In this document: piece after piece, positions 34,053-46,194 of the stretch
Position numbering within the stretch: the stretch's first letter is position 1
Layout of the letters: each line of letters begins with the position of its first letter
Assembly: GCA_012934845.2 (NCBI GenBank)
Contig: WNNJ02003462.1
Coordinates: 1-64,000 of the forward strand
DNA length: 64,000 bases
From: Pomphorhynchus laevis
Taxonomy: Eukaryota; Acanthocephala; Palaeacanthocephala; Echinorhynchida; Pomphorhynchidae
Direction of reading: 5' to 3'
Translations under genes and position numbers: made by a program
The notes under the pieces: model-generated
What the model saw: only the letters and a program-made list of their open reading frames with translations
The model's database searches: none
What the model was told of the DNA's origin: nothing

Positions 34053-34979
34053 AATCTTAAAAAAACGTTCTCGGGCTCTTTCAAAGAAGCTCTGGCCGCT
34101 GTAATTCAAGTGTGAATTTTATTCGTGGAAAAGCGCTTAATCATAGAATTTTTGAAGTATTTTGCGAAGAAGTAGGAGCGGAACATTACTTATTGTTATT
34201 TCACATCAAAGTACGGTGGCTTTCTCGAGGTCGTGTATTGGATAAGGTGGTAAGCCTGTCTAATTAAATTGATGTATTTTTGTGTAATGTCGGTCACAAA
34301 GCGTCAGAAAAGTTTGAAGATGAAGAATTATTATTCATTATGTATACTGGTAAAAAACCAAGTTTCTTCTCCTGGAATAGACAACCTTTTTTGCGAAAAT
34401 CGAAGACTACGATGAATTAGCATATGAGCTCATATATCTCCAGCCAAACTCTGGAGCCAAAACAATATATGAGGCTAACGAATAACACGATTTCTGGCTT
34501 CGACACATCCTTGCGTATCCAAGTATATGAAGGATAGCGCTCCTCGAAATTTTCCCCTTTCCAACAACTTATCTTTGCGAGCAGGGTTTCTCTACTTTGA
34601 CTCTATTAAGAACAGACTTGAACCCATCAATCACATGAGACTGGTATTATCGAAGTTGGAACCACGGATTTAGCAATTGATGAATAGAAAAGAAGAACAA
34701 CCATCTCATTAATTAAAATTAATTATATTGTAATATATAATCATTTTTGTACGAAGCCTTTATTGTAAAATCATTTATTCTGTTTATCAGATTTATCCAA
34801 ATTACCAAAAAGTTGTTTTACCTTTCATTGGGACTTAATATACCTGTGATCTGTAAAATTAGTATCATTTTGTAAGAAAATGTTTGGGTTGGTCACGATG
34901 TCACTAAGCGGAGCAATGTTGTGGGTCACTGTTCAAAAAAGGTTAAGAAACACTGATCTACACAAATACTTTCATATGT

Positions 34980-35290
34980 ATGATTTTGATCAAGTTAGCT
35001 AATAGGCGCGACTGCAATAAATTAGATACATAAAGAATTACACCAGCCCTTCTAACTTCTCTGTCTAAACGAAATAAGCGATATTCTTCGATCTGAATTT
35101 CTGCATCGGTAAGACCGTTTGTAAACCACGACTCTGCAACCCCCCAAAAAAAGTAAGTGTTAAGATATGATACCGTAAGTTGAATTTTATCTATCTTATT
35201 CAACAATCTACGCAAATTAGAAAATAAGACTATAAAGTTATTATTGACTATAAAGTTGAGACCCTTGAGGAACATTCACAAGAGTCCAAG
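34980..35290 (-). pseudogene. Non-LTR endonuclease fragment
   Basis: A 105-codon minus-strand frame (34958-35275) reads LFSNLRRLLNKIDKIQ, then FFWGVAESWFTNGLTDAEIQ, YRLFRLDRE and GVILYV. This is the N-terminal part of a CR1/Jockey-type endonuclease. The catalytic Glu is visible in AESW. It is bounded on the left by the hAT inverted repeat (34955) and on the right by another hAT relic. Confidence 0.7.
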
Positions 35291-35299
35291 TCCATACCG

Positions 35300-35835
35300 C
35301 ACGATTGACAGAGTCGGAACCAACTTCTATTGCAACGTAGGTTTGTTTAGACAATTCTCGAATTTTATAACTATCTTATAAAAACAAGCAGTAATGCCTT
35401 GTTATCGATATATAAATTCGTCTAATTAAAGTGCATACCAGGGCGATTTGGATATTCTTCCCATTAATTGTTTCTCAATATTTATGACAATTTCATCGAT
35501 CCGCATAGTTATAGTGCTAGCAGACAAAGGTACATTTGATATTTTTGCTGCCGCGGCTTCTCCAAGAAGTTCATGACAAATGTCTTTATTACAAGGCAAT
35601 ATCAATTCTTTGACGATCGTAAATTCTTTTTAGACTTAGCAATACTATTTGCTACTGAGAAAGATGCTTTTAGTACTTTTCCATTTGCTGGTAATATTCT
35701 CTGTATAACCCGGTCCTTGTTCCTGCTTTCTTATTTTAAAAATCCAGATATTTATTTTCTAGTGACTGATGATTTGTTTTTAAGTGACGAATCAATTTAC
35801 AAGACTTCATTGCTTCATTAGAAAGGAGGTCACCA
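35300..35835 (-). pseudogene. Second hAT (ZBED-like) transposase fragment
   Basis: On the minus strand, pieces read LIRHLKTNHQSLENK (end of a BED-type zinc finger), KVLKASFSVANSIAKSKK, CHELLGEAAAAKISNVPLSA, then ITMRIDEIVINIEKQL and SPWYAL with LDEF. That order matches the N-terminal third of SCAND3/ZBED-type hAT transposases. Several stops and a frameshift separate the pieces. It differs in sequence from the relic at 32560-34957. Confidence 0.7.
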
Positions 35836-36289
35836 CAGATTAAGCATCAAGGAATATGAATGATAATGTTTGTTGACTATTTTAAACCATATTGTAAATA
35901 TTACTCGTTATATTTTCTGATAACAGTTTTCTTGTTTAATTGCTCTGAAAAAATTCTCCTTCGTCTTGAACCACAAGGATCTTCCTTCTCATAGCTCTCC
36001 TTTTTCTGTTTACCTTTCTCTCGTATTCGTTTTCATTAGTTTAACCAAGGAATGGTTCTAATATGTTCGGAGTTTTACCCATCTGGCTTTATAGGGGTAA
36101 TTTTTTTACAGATTTAACAAAAAATAATAAATATAGCTCGAAATGTCCGCCCTTTTGAAGTGTTAGGTACATAATATGGATATTATCATTTGTGTGTTAA
36201 TATAATTTCAAGAGTATTTTTACATCACAAGAGATCATGAGTGAAGTAACTTGGTTTTTAGTGGTCGTCATCTAGCGTTATATCTCTTG
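35836..36289. other. Intergenic, possible gypsy 3' region
   Basis: No ORF is recognised. It lies downstream of the minus-strand integrase at 36290-37155 and could hold that element's LTR, but no matching second LTR was found. Confidence 0.35.
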
Positions 36290-37155
36290 GTTTCTGCTTT
36301 GGGTTGCGACTGCCTTGTTTACGGAGGAGGTTGGCAGTCTTGATGCACATTCATATTATTTACTCGGATATTCAAGTCTTCAGAATTGTCTTCCATTTCC
36401 TAGACTGTTTCTCCCTGGTATTGTTGCTGTCAGGATTATCTCATGAACTTGCATCGCAGTAAATAAGCTCATCGTTGTTAACGCTATTTTCGAAGATGAT
36501 ATTATCGGAAGTTTTATCTAATGGAATTCTTGGATACGGTTCAATATGTTTTACGGAAACGATGTTTTTATTTCTATAGGGATGTTCAATGTGAGCAATT
36601 TTGGTATTGCTTTCTAAAAGTTGTAAGACTTAGGTACGCTGGTCGTATTTACTGGAGAGTTCATGTTTTTTCAGTACCACTAACCCGGTTATAGCAGCCA
36701 TGAAGGTATATCGGTACCACTCGACCGAGCTCGAATTTCAGGATTCTCTCGTATGGGGAACAGTTTGTCGATACACAAAAGCGATGTCATCGAATATAAA
36801 GCCAGCGGCATGTAGCGATCCAATCGTGCGATCGGTAATTTAAGTGATGTAAGAGTTAATTTCAACGTTTACTAAATTGATCCATTCATACGTTCAATTT
36901 GCGAGTTTCAGGTTGGATTATATGGGCTTGAGTTGCTTATGGAATTTCTGCCACTGTTGAGATGTCTGGGTAATTCTTTTGAAATGAAGAACGGACCCCG
37001 ATCGCCAAGGTGCCAAATATGTTAAATAACTTTTCTAGACATTATCACCATCGTCGAAGTCATGTTGGGGCAAACAAATGCGAACGGAAAGTGAGAGCAC
37101 TCGTCGATTATGGTAAGCATGAACGGGTTATTTGTTTTGATTGGTAGATATTTGT
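36290..37155 (-). pseudogene. Ty3/gypsy integrase, C-terminal part
   Basis: Minus-strand reading gives TNNPFMLTIIDECSHFPFAF and CPNMTSTMVIMSRKVI near 37120-37025. Further on, in broken frames, come DRGPFFISKELPR, SNSSPYNPTRNSQIERMNGS and PSWLL, which is the integrase core running into the C-terminal domain. The order DE, then DRG, then N..IERMNG fits Ty3/gypsy. It is truncated on the right by the leader of the oppositely oriented gypsy element. Confidence 0.7.
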
Positions 37156-40100
37156 GATTTATATCAGATATTTGTAATGCTAATTGATGATATACTAATT
37201 GCAAATCTAAGTTGTACCTTTTGTACACCTTTATTTATTTAGATATTATTGAATAAAGCCGTTCTAACGTTGCTTATTTATTGCAGTTTAATCAATAGTA
37301 TTGGTTCATCAAGATGTAGAAACTATTGATGCCTTCAGTAATAAATATAACTATTGACAGTCCTAATTATCAAGAAGAGTGGATACACTGGAAGCTACGC
37401 CTCGACAGTTTTATTGCTCGACAAGCAGGACTCAATGACGAATCTAAACTACTATTACTTGTCAATCTCATCTCGATGAAGTTATTCGGATTAATCAAAG
37501 CGTTTACTTCATATAAAGAGGCTGTAAATATTTTGAATAGAGCATTCATAAAGCCTGTAAATATTCTATTCGCACGTTACCAATTTTATGCTTGCCGATA
37601 AGAATCGGCAATGACTTTAGATCAGTATCTCCGAATGCTTGGCGATTTCGCTAATCTATGCGATTTTCAGCCTGTGGATGCTTCTTCAAATCGTAATGCA
37701 CATATTACAAATTCTTTTATTCAAGGACTTCACAATAGTTACATTAGACAACGTCTCCTTGAATCTCGAGTAACTGATCTTGACGAACTAGTGACGATTG
37801 CCAAATCACTTGAAGAGCTCAACAACATGCCGCGATAATATCATCCGCATAAACATAAAGTCTCGCATTTACTCAGGTCAGTCTGGTTGATAAATGATAA
37901 ATCATTATCTATGAAGATAATGAACAATTTGATACTCTCGCTGCACTGAAAACAAATAAAATAACACGCTTCTCTCAAAGTCAAAAACGTTGTATATTTT
38001 GTGGTGGATCGTATCATCTTCGATTAAATTGTCCAGCTCGGAATTACGCATGCCATTTATGTGGTAAAAGCGGTCATTTTGCAAACGTTTGTCGCTCTCG
38101 TAGTCCAACGAATACTCCGTCATCATCCGCTGCTCTATATTGCGCATCTCTATTCAACCAAAGTCAAACGTATCAGAAAGTTTTGATAGATAACAAATCG
38201 TTTCAATCACTTCTGGATACGGGGAGTTCAGACAATTTTATTAATGATGCGGTGGTATCTGACCTTCAAATAAAAACTTACTTGTGCAAACGTCAAGTCC
38301 ACATGGCGTCATCATCACAATCCGTGTTCGTTCGTCGTCATTGCTACATTACTTTCAAATTTATGGATCGTACTTACAGGAATACACTCTTTCTCGTGTT
38401 GCCTAATTTATGCGCATCCGTAATATTAGGACATAAATGTTTTCTCATTCACCGATATATTACTTTCAATTTCGCTGGTCCGAACCCTGCTTTATCTTTG
38501 GAATCTTTACAAACTGCTCCAGTCATGGATATTAAGCCGTTGACGTTATTCCCAGGTATCGACAAAACAATTCGTCCGATATGTACTAAATTGCTTCGAC
38601 ATACACCGGAAATATTTCGATTTATCAGGCAAGAAATCGATAGACTCCTCAAACAATGAATTATTGAAAAGAGTAGATCACCATGGAGATCTCAAGTTCT
38701 AGTTGTGGCAAACAACGGACGAAAGCCAAGAATGGTCGTAGATTACTCATGTACTATCAATCGTCACACGTTACTGATTGTATATCCTATTTCAAGAATC
38801 GACTCCATGATCTCTGATATAGCTTCATACTCGGTATATACAACCGTTGACCTATCCCAAGCTTATTACGAAATACCTATGTTGTGTCAAGATGGGCCAT
38901 ACACTGCTTTCGAAGCAGATAGGAATTTATATCAGTACCGCAGAATCCCTTTTGGACTAACCAACGCTATATGCATTTTTCAGCGTATAATTAACCAATT
39001 AATCAAGGATAACTTAGCCGGTGTCTATACCTACTTAGACGACATAATTATTTGCGGGCGAAGCTATGAGGAACACGTTGAACGGTATCAAAAATTTTGT
39101 GAAGTTGCAAAGAGAGTGAATCTCACGTTGGCCAAGGAGAAAACAAAATATCGCCAAAAAATGTTGAATTTCTTGGGATATCAACTATCAAAAGGTACTA
39201 TTAAACCGGATCCCAATCGTGTCAAGCCACTTATCAATTTTCTGATTCCTACAGATAGAAAATCTATGCAGCGTCTAACGGGTCTCTTTGCATATTATTC
39301 TAAATGGATACCTTCGTTTTCGCGAAAAATTAGACATTTGCTCGATTGTGATACATATCCGCCTTCAAGTGATGTTAACAAAGCTATTGATGACTTGAAG
39401 AATGAAATTTCTGTGGCAACTCTAACAGCGTATACTCACGATCTTTCTTTGACCGTAGAGACTTTTGCATCATATTCGTCGATAGGTGCCGTTCTGAGCC
39501 AAGCATAAGAGCTGATTGCGTTTTTTCACAAACCCTACCAAAAATTGTGTTACATTAGTCTAGCATTGAAAAAGAGGCCCAGGCCATTGTAAATAGCATT
39601 CAATATTGGAAACATTATTTACTTGGTAAACCGTTCACTATAAAAACAGATCAACGCTTTGTTTTTTCATGTTTGGTCGTGCTCATTTGAGCAAGATTAA
39701 AAATGATAAAGTGCCTCGATGGTGACTTGAATTAGCTCCTTATCAATACGAAATTCAGTATCGTATGGGAAGTGAAAATAAGGCAGCCGACGCTATGTCA
39801 AGAGTTACGCACATGTGTGCCCATACTGGATCATTGAACCAATTAGAACACATTCACAATACTCTTTGTCATTCTGACATTACTAGAATGTTGCATTTCG
39901 TTAGACAGCATCGCTTGCCATATGATAAATCAGACGTTACGAAAGTTATCAATAGTTGCCATATCTGTGTCGAACTGAAACCTCGCTTTTGTAAACCGAC
40001 CGTTAGCCACGTTACCAACGCCACTCAGACATTAGAGAGATTATGTGTAGTTATCAAAGGTCCGCTTGAATCTGTTACTCAAAACCGTTATCTACTTTGC

Positions 40101-40211
40101 GTTGTCGATGAATTCTCCCGTTTTCCGTTTGCGATTCTTTGTACAGACTTTGCATCCCTGTCTCTAATAAATAGATCACGGTGTTCATCTGATTTGGCAT
40201 TAGCTAAGTAA
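37156..40211 (+). pseudogene. Ty3/gypsy element, gag-pol remnant
   Basis: Domains appear in order. Gag lies at 37326-37838, interrupted by TAA at 37599. Two CCHC zinc knuckles follow at about 37998-38100 (CIFCGGSYHLRLNC, CHLCGKSGHFANVC), then a protease with LLDTGSS (about 38210). RT is at 38705-39400 with VYTTVDLSQAYYEIPM, RRIPFGLTNAICIFQR and YLDDI. RNase H follows (IVNSIQYWKHYLLGKPF, IKTDQ), ending GSENKAADAMSRV, and last an integrase start with HNTLCHSDITRML and CHIC (39850-39970). In the integrase core the first Asp is replaced (RLCVVIKGPL). The element stops at about 40211 without the rest of integrase or a 3' LTR. Confidence 0.85.
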
Positions 40212-40291
40212 CAATCATTAATCGGCTTATTTAGTGTTTTAGTGTTGCACAAATTCGTCAATCGATTGATCGTTCGTTTGTTTGCATGTGC

Positions 40292-40561
40292 TTAGGCAAT
40301 GTCGAGCAAACACATCGTTCTTAGGTTGTAAATTTGATATAATTGATTCATTGATATGTCAAAGTTGTCGAAGTAGGATACATACCGGTAAGCTTCAGGT
40401 GATATGTGGTTGAATATGACATCGATTTCGTCAGCATTTTCAATATTGTCGATTTTTTGCAAGAAATTTTGTGAAGTGACCCTTCCTATGCGAATAATAA
40501 ACTTCAGAATCCGAGCTGTTAGGAAGTGTTGTAAGCATTCGGGCTTTAGAATATTGTCCAT
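40292..40561 (-). CDS. Unrecognised 89-codon ORF
   Basis: Open on the minus strand from ATG 40561 to the stop at 40292, unusually long for this AT-rich context. The product begins MDNILKPECLQHFLTARI and is rich in Ile, Phe and Asn, with no signal peptide or membrane segment. It lies between the truncated gypsy element and the PLE 3' end. It may be a piece of a retroelement gag or of a host exon; I do not recognise it. Confidence 0.3.
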   Translation of the reverse strand: MDNILKPECLQHFLTARILKFIIRIGRVTSQNFLQKIDNIENADEIDVIFNHISPEAYRYVSYFDNFDISMNQLYQIYNLRTMCLLDIA

Positions 40562-40794
40562 TAAAATACAATTAAATCAGCTAACTGAGTCTACGTATTA
40601 AATATAATTATAAAATAAACAAAACATAATAATGCTTAATCGAAATTTAATAATTAAATAATAAAACAAATAATTGTTATATGATTTTATATAATTTAAA
40701 TCAAGTTAAAATAAAAAATGAAATTTAAAATAAACGTCATTTTTATGAATTGACTAATAAATAACAGACGTTGAATCAGAATAAGAATTAGATG

Positions 40795-40857
40795 TCATCA
40801 GGAGGAACTGCTATGCTATCAGGTTTCGGCCCCTAACTCCTCTACCCAACACAGCAG
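40795..40857 (-). other. Structured PLE 3'-UTR segment, minus copy
   Basis: Minus-strand CTGCTGTG (40857-40850) pairs with CATAGCAG (40815-40808). The A-to-G change relative to 10113-10120 keeps the pair as G-U. GGCCCC (about 40864-40859) can also pair with GGGGCC directly before GAAAC (40827-40823). CTGATGA is at 40801-40795, but its following helix is weakened here. Confidence 0.4.
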
Positions 40858-41037
40858 CGGGGCCAAATACATGCTAATGATGTATTTCCTCTGAAATAAC
40901 TATCTAGTATCTTATTCTAATGCAAAGTATATTATTTATTATTCATCCATAAAAATTTGCCACTTAAGAGTTTAAATTTATTCTTTATATTATTGTGTTG
41001 ATTTATATATTTTACTATTTTCTGCTTGATGTTATTT

Positions 41038-43438
41038 TTATAGTAACCTAGTTTAAAATGTATCTATTAAATTATTTAAATGATTTTGAAGAAAGCCAAT
41101 ATCATTACATATTGTTGCAATTCTTAAAATTTCATTATTTAATGTATTATATTTTATATTATATGGTATGCATGAATGCTCATGCAAAAATGTTTCTTGT
41201 AAATTTAAATATGTCATCTTTACGATATAATTTAATAGTAGTTTTAGTTAATGTTAATTTAATGTTCATATCTAGATTTACACCTTCTTTATCATCAATA
41301 TTGGTTTTGTTAAGAATAAGGCTTTCTGAATAAATGTGCTCACTAATTGAATAAAAATGATTAGAATTAAATACACATATATCATCAATGTATCGAAACA
41401 TATATTTCATGTATTTATATTGTTTAGATTTAGTTTTTACACAGTTATGAACAAATTCATATTCTATAAAGCTTAAAAACAAGTCAGTTATAATTGGGCT
41501 ACTATTACCACCCATTGGAACATTTTTACTTGTCTAAATATAGATGTCCCTACTTTTAAATAATTTTGATTTATCAAAATATTTAAGGATTCTATTAATT
41601 CAATTTTATAACATAAAATTTTATAACATATATACGGATATCTTTTTCCGAATATAAGATTAATTAATTTTACTAACGCTTCTTTACTATCTACTAAATC
41701 TAGATTTGTATGAAACGTACTAAAATCGTATGTATTTATATTTTGAAAATTTATTCCTTTTGTCTGTTCTAAAAATTCTTTTGTAGAATTAATACTGAAA
41801 TAGTGTGTTATACCAGTATTAATTTCGATTGCCTTGCAATATTTTTTAAAGTGTGCTTTAATTACTTTAAGTATTTTATTCATATAGACAGAAAGTGGTT
41901 TTAATGTACATTTAAACGCACTACATATGAACCAAGGTTTTATTTGATTTTTATGTAATTTTGGATTCCAATATAATATAGGTATATTTTTATTATCTGA
42001 TTCAACCTTTATACCCTTTTTATCCATTATAGAATAGTAACTTGTAATAATTGTTTCTAAACTTAACTCACTGCGTTCATATGTTGGAGTTACATTTAAA
42101 TCATTAGAATTAACCTCTTTCATTAGTATATCGTAATAAAGCTTTTTGCATATGAAGACAAAGTTATTACTAGCTTTATCAATAGTTGTTATTATATAGT
42201 TATGCTTTAATCTAGTAAGTTCTGTATACATAACTTTTCTAATTTGATCTTTCCTTTTATAATTGTTTATTATTTTCATTTAATTTTTAATTTTATCAAA
42301 TATATAATCTTTCCAAATTTTTATCTTAGATATATTCGAGCTTTCACTATTAATCAGCTTACTAAAGTAATCATTTAAGTTATTATATAACGAACTGTAA
42401 ATTTTATTTTTGTCGTTGTTATTATTTAATCTATATTTATACCCTTTTGATAGCAGCTTTCTTAATTCACAATTATCAATTAATTCTAGATTATGGGTAC
42501 ATATATGTTCATTTATTTTATCAAAACTAAGACTTTTACAATTGCATTCTGTTTCCATTATGTTTCTAATATTATCGTTACATATTGATTTTAATTCTTT
42601 ATTATAATTACAATTTTTCGTTTTAATGGTGGTAGGAGTTTATACCTTATTTTAGGAATATATTTACTTAAATCTGACCCTATTATTTCTTTACTTTTAA
42701 AATTATTTAAAAGTCCGGCTATATTTATGTTATCTATACATTTATTAATGAAGTTTATGGTTAATGTATATTTTCTATTGTTATTATTAACATTTATTGT
42801 CCGATTATAGTATTTGGTATTACAATAACTATCTATTATAAAACTTAGCCTATCATAGTCGTTAATTAATTTTTGATTTATTGAACATACGATATCTTTA
42901 GAAAAACATCTTATATTTACATAAAGATCTTTTAGCTTATTATCACTTAAAAGTTGTTTTAATATTTCTAATTGTTCATTTATATACATATCTTTTTTAA
43001 TATTTTTACTCTATTTTTCTTATTTCTTTTATCACCATTACTTTTGATTTGCGTTTAACCGGATTATTATAATATAGTTGTTTATTATGTATTATACTAC
43101 TTCTGCCAATTCCTTGTACCACGTCATTCAATCCTAATTAGAATATAGAATTAAGCGTTTTAATCCAAAAATCTTCTTTTTCTAATAGTTTTTGATTTAA
43201 TATTGAAATGTTTTCTTCGATTATATGTTCTAAAATAAATAATTTACAGTTTTTGATATCATGTCCTATTAATCTCATATGTTTATGAAATATAGTTTGA
43301 CTATTATGCTGTATATTATATATGTTTTGCCTAAACCTAGTTTTTAACATTTGATATGTTTTTCCTATATATTGCAATCCACATGTACATTGAATAAGAT
43401 ACACTACCCCTGCGGTATTGCAGTTACAAATATTATTA
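41038..43438 (-). pseudogene. PLE protein, GIY-YIG plus RT in one frame order, decayed
   Basis: Read 5' to 3' on the minus strand, GIY-YIG comes first (MYLIQCTCGLQYIGKTYQM at 43404, ending WIKTLNS at about 43145). The region then goes straight on through LGLND-VVQGIGRSS to the RT. RT motifs are TTIDKASNNFVF (about 42190), WNPKLHKN, YDFSTFHTNLD (about 41720), MGGNSSP (41515) and YIDD (about 41390). This copy lacks the CR1/L2-like insert and so shows directly that the endonuclease is N-terminal and contiguous with RT. Lesions include CCA to TAA near 43139 and frameshifts near 43010, 42590, 42280 and 41500. Confidence 0.9.
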
Positions 43439-43563
43439 ATATTTAAGATAAGATAAGGAATTTCTTAAATAACTAACAACCACTAAAAAATAACGAAAAG
43501 AGAGAAAAAAAAATGCAGTTCAAATAAGACAACTCATAATAGCATTTAGTCTTCATAATGATG

Positions 43564-46023
43564 TCACGGCCTCAGGTCCAGCGGGATCTGAGCCCTCCAG
43601 CTAATCCAACACGCCGCTCTTCGACTGAACCACCCGGGGTCTATCACCCCCCGAAGAATCCAATCTAGGCGGACTATGCGCGGTAATCGCGAGATGAGGA
43701 GCTTGAGAAACCTTAGTCTTTGCTCTGGAGGACGTCCTCTCGAAAAGAAGACTAATCCCGAGATAGCCCAAGTACCCCAGAGGCGCACTTGGGTTTTCCC
43801 ATTCAACGACAGATGCTGAGCCCGTTTCAGGGCTCACCTAGCTTTCTTCAGGATACGTTTAAGTCTATCCAGGTCAGCTTTCGCCGACCAGTTCACCGTA
43901 ACAGTGAACCCCAGGTATTTTACTCGACTTGTGAAGGTAGGGAGTGGTTGATTAGTCAATATAGAAGATAGAGCTGAGAGTGCTAGTCTCTTTAATTTTT
44001 TCTTTGTCGCAGGGGTGCCATGAAAGACAACTACCTGCGATTTGGATGAATTTAAAATAAGATTGGATAGGGTCAGCTGGTCTGTTAATCTTAAAAAGAA
44101 ACGGCTGATGTCTGAAGCGACATCTTTGCACCTGCGTCCAGAGAACAGGGCCGTGGTATCATCAGCGTATACCACTAGATGTTGATCACGTTTAAAATTC
44201 TTGAATAGTACAATGGAGGCAGCAAGAAATAAGATAGGAGAAAGTGGGGATCCTTGGGGCACACCTGTAATAGGGTAGAACTGACACGCATCAGGGTCGT
44301 CTTCATAGTAGAACCTCTTGGTAAACAGTAATATCTCCACCCTGTTAACAATTCTCGCAGGCAACCCGAGTGACCTGAGAGAGGAGATAACAAAGGGAAT
44401 GGAAATGCGGTCAAATGCAGCAGAAAAGTCAAGGAAAACAGCCACAGCTAGTTGATGGCTATTATCCCTACAAAACTGATGCACTTCACCTATTGCTGAA
44501 TGAACCGAGCGTCCCTTGACAAACCCGTGAAAACTCGGTGGGATCAAATTACGCCTACTTAAATGGTCGCGGATTCTACGCGCAAGCGCTTTTTCGTAGA
44601 TGGAGATGAGGGAGTTTTGAATCGAAATGGGACGCAGATCTTTGGGACATGAAACCGGACTATGCTTTGGTAAGAAAATTCTACGACTAATATTGATGCC
44701 GGCTACATCGGATGGTGAGGCTAAAAGCATTGTGACGGCCACTTCTCTTCTTTGATCGGCTGTCAAAAGCTGACAGACTCGAGAAGATAGTGGAGCGACG
44801 GATTTAGAGGTGCCCGGAAGTGGCCCCCAGGAGTTCAGGATATCTGTAACAGATAAGTCCCTGCTTCTGAAGTCACCCCAAGGCGGGATTGGTTGGGGAG
44901 ATTGAGTGGCTCCATAATTATGTAGGGATAGTGACTCCTTCAAAACATTATCAAGGCCTATACTACCAATCCAACCCAAAGCTCTATCCTTCCAACAGAC
45001 AAACTTCTCCTTCTTGAATATCTTCCAGAAGGAAGACTGAGAAGGGTTAAGGTGAGCGATGTTCGCCTTATCCCTGCTCAGCTGGAACCTATATCTAGTG
45101 CTCCAGTATTCATTCGAGATGGCCTGCCTGGCGGAAACAGAGACATTGGGAAGACCTAGCATTTTAGCCAAAACCTTGAGTTTTGTTGGAGTGGGATTGT
45201 AAATATGACCTTTATAGGTAGTCGAAAGAAACGCGGTAGCTTGCGAGGAGAGGAAGGAATTAAATTCGGTCAAATTCTCATTACCAATTCTGGGGAAGAG
45301 TTGGATAGCCGCCTGAAAGAAAGCCACTCTGATGGGATCAAAGTGAAACCTCCTTCTAAGCAACGTATCTTCCTCTATCCGCCAACGAATTAGGTCATGA
45401 GAGATGGTCTGTTTTTGGCGCGACTGCTCAGTGCAGATGGGTTTCAACAACCACATCTTATGAAGCAGTAATATGTCGAGGAGAGAATTAGTTGTTGAGC
45501 AATGAAAAGTTGGGGACGGTGGTTTGTGAATAAGGTAATCGTTCCTGGCTCTGCGGAGTGCTGCATTAATCCAACGACCAGTTCTGTCGTTGAAGTCACC
45601 GAGTAACATGTCATAGCCACTACCCAAGATACGGTCCAGGAGATCACGGTTCTTGTGAATTTCCCCTGGCCTAATATAGATATTGGCTATGCTGATACGT
45701 TTACCATTCTTACAAAGTGAAACAGCTAAACAAGACAGGGCTGGACAAGAATAGTTTAAAAGAAGGGATGATCTTAAGGAGCATTTAACTAGGGTTAAGA
45801 GACCTTGAGATGAAGAGGCGTGAGGAGGGGTTATGTACGGAGTGAAGTGGGTGTAAATATGCTTGGGGATAAATCGAGTAATGTCCTGGGGGATACGGAT
45901 AGACCGCGTCTCCTGAAGGACTATAACATCCGCATCTCTACCAGATAGAAGGCTAAGAGCAGAAGCACCTCCCGAATTCCACTGAAGTATATTCAGTGAA
46001 AAAGGCTCTTGACTACTTTGCAT
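43564..46023 (-). pseudogene. Element A ORF2: endonuclease plus RT
   Basis: The endonuclease begins SLNILQWNSGGASALSLLSG, with VIVLQETRSIR (about residue 40), LGDFNDRTGRW and SHDLIRW. RT motifs are LRPISIQNSLISIYEKALAR, FHGFVKGRSVHSA, VFLDFSAAFDRIS, GVPQGSPLSPILF and VVYADDTTAL. There is no RNase H domain. The frame is open for 729 codons to 43834, where TGG has become TGA; it then continues in the same frame to about 43564 (VRLWGTWAISGLVFFSRG...). That single nonsense change is the only lesion I see in ORF2, so loss of function is probably recent. Confidence 0.85.
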
Positions 46024-46194
46024 TGTGTTACGACAGCTGGAGTGGGATGCCTACCTCCTAGCAGAAACTAGGAGACAGAAAGTTGCCCTTCTCACTCCCA
46101 GCCCTACCAGGAGAAGACACTTGCCCACCGGCATTATCTTCATCTCCCTCTGAGGCCAACAACTCCCAGCATATATCATCTTTCTTTGCCAACT

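Larger units (their letters stand above)
32560..34957 (+). pseudogene. hAT transposase relic (ZBED5-like), interrupted
   Basis: Reading across frames gives the order of a hAT/ZBED-type transposase: SYEASYIIARDKK (32580), PLSNDVMKSRIIEMS (32825), then SICTDNTPSMLGHKPGF (33220), AEHYLLLFHIKVRWLSRG (about 34170-34230), and FPTTYLCEQGFS of the C-terminal dimerisation region (about 34560). The sequence ends in a terminal inverted repeat, GGTTAAGAAACACTG (34941-34955), the classical hAT end. The left end was not found. A CR1/L2-like fragment (33318-34052) splits the gene between the middle and C-terminal parts. Confidence 0.75.
40571..43438 (-). mobile_element. Penelope-like element, minus-strand copy (3' part)
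   Basis: Same family as the plus-strand tandem, about 2.87 kb here plus 80 bases at 47336-47416 beyond a nested insertion. Its 3' end (complement of AAATCAGCTAACTGAGTC at about 40571) stops where the tandem copies pass into the leader, which defines the element's 3' terminus. No leader follows, so this is a single insertion. Confidence 0.9.
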
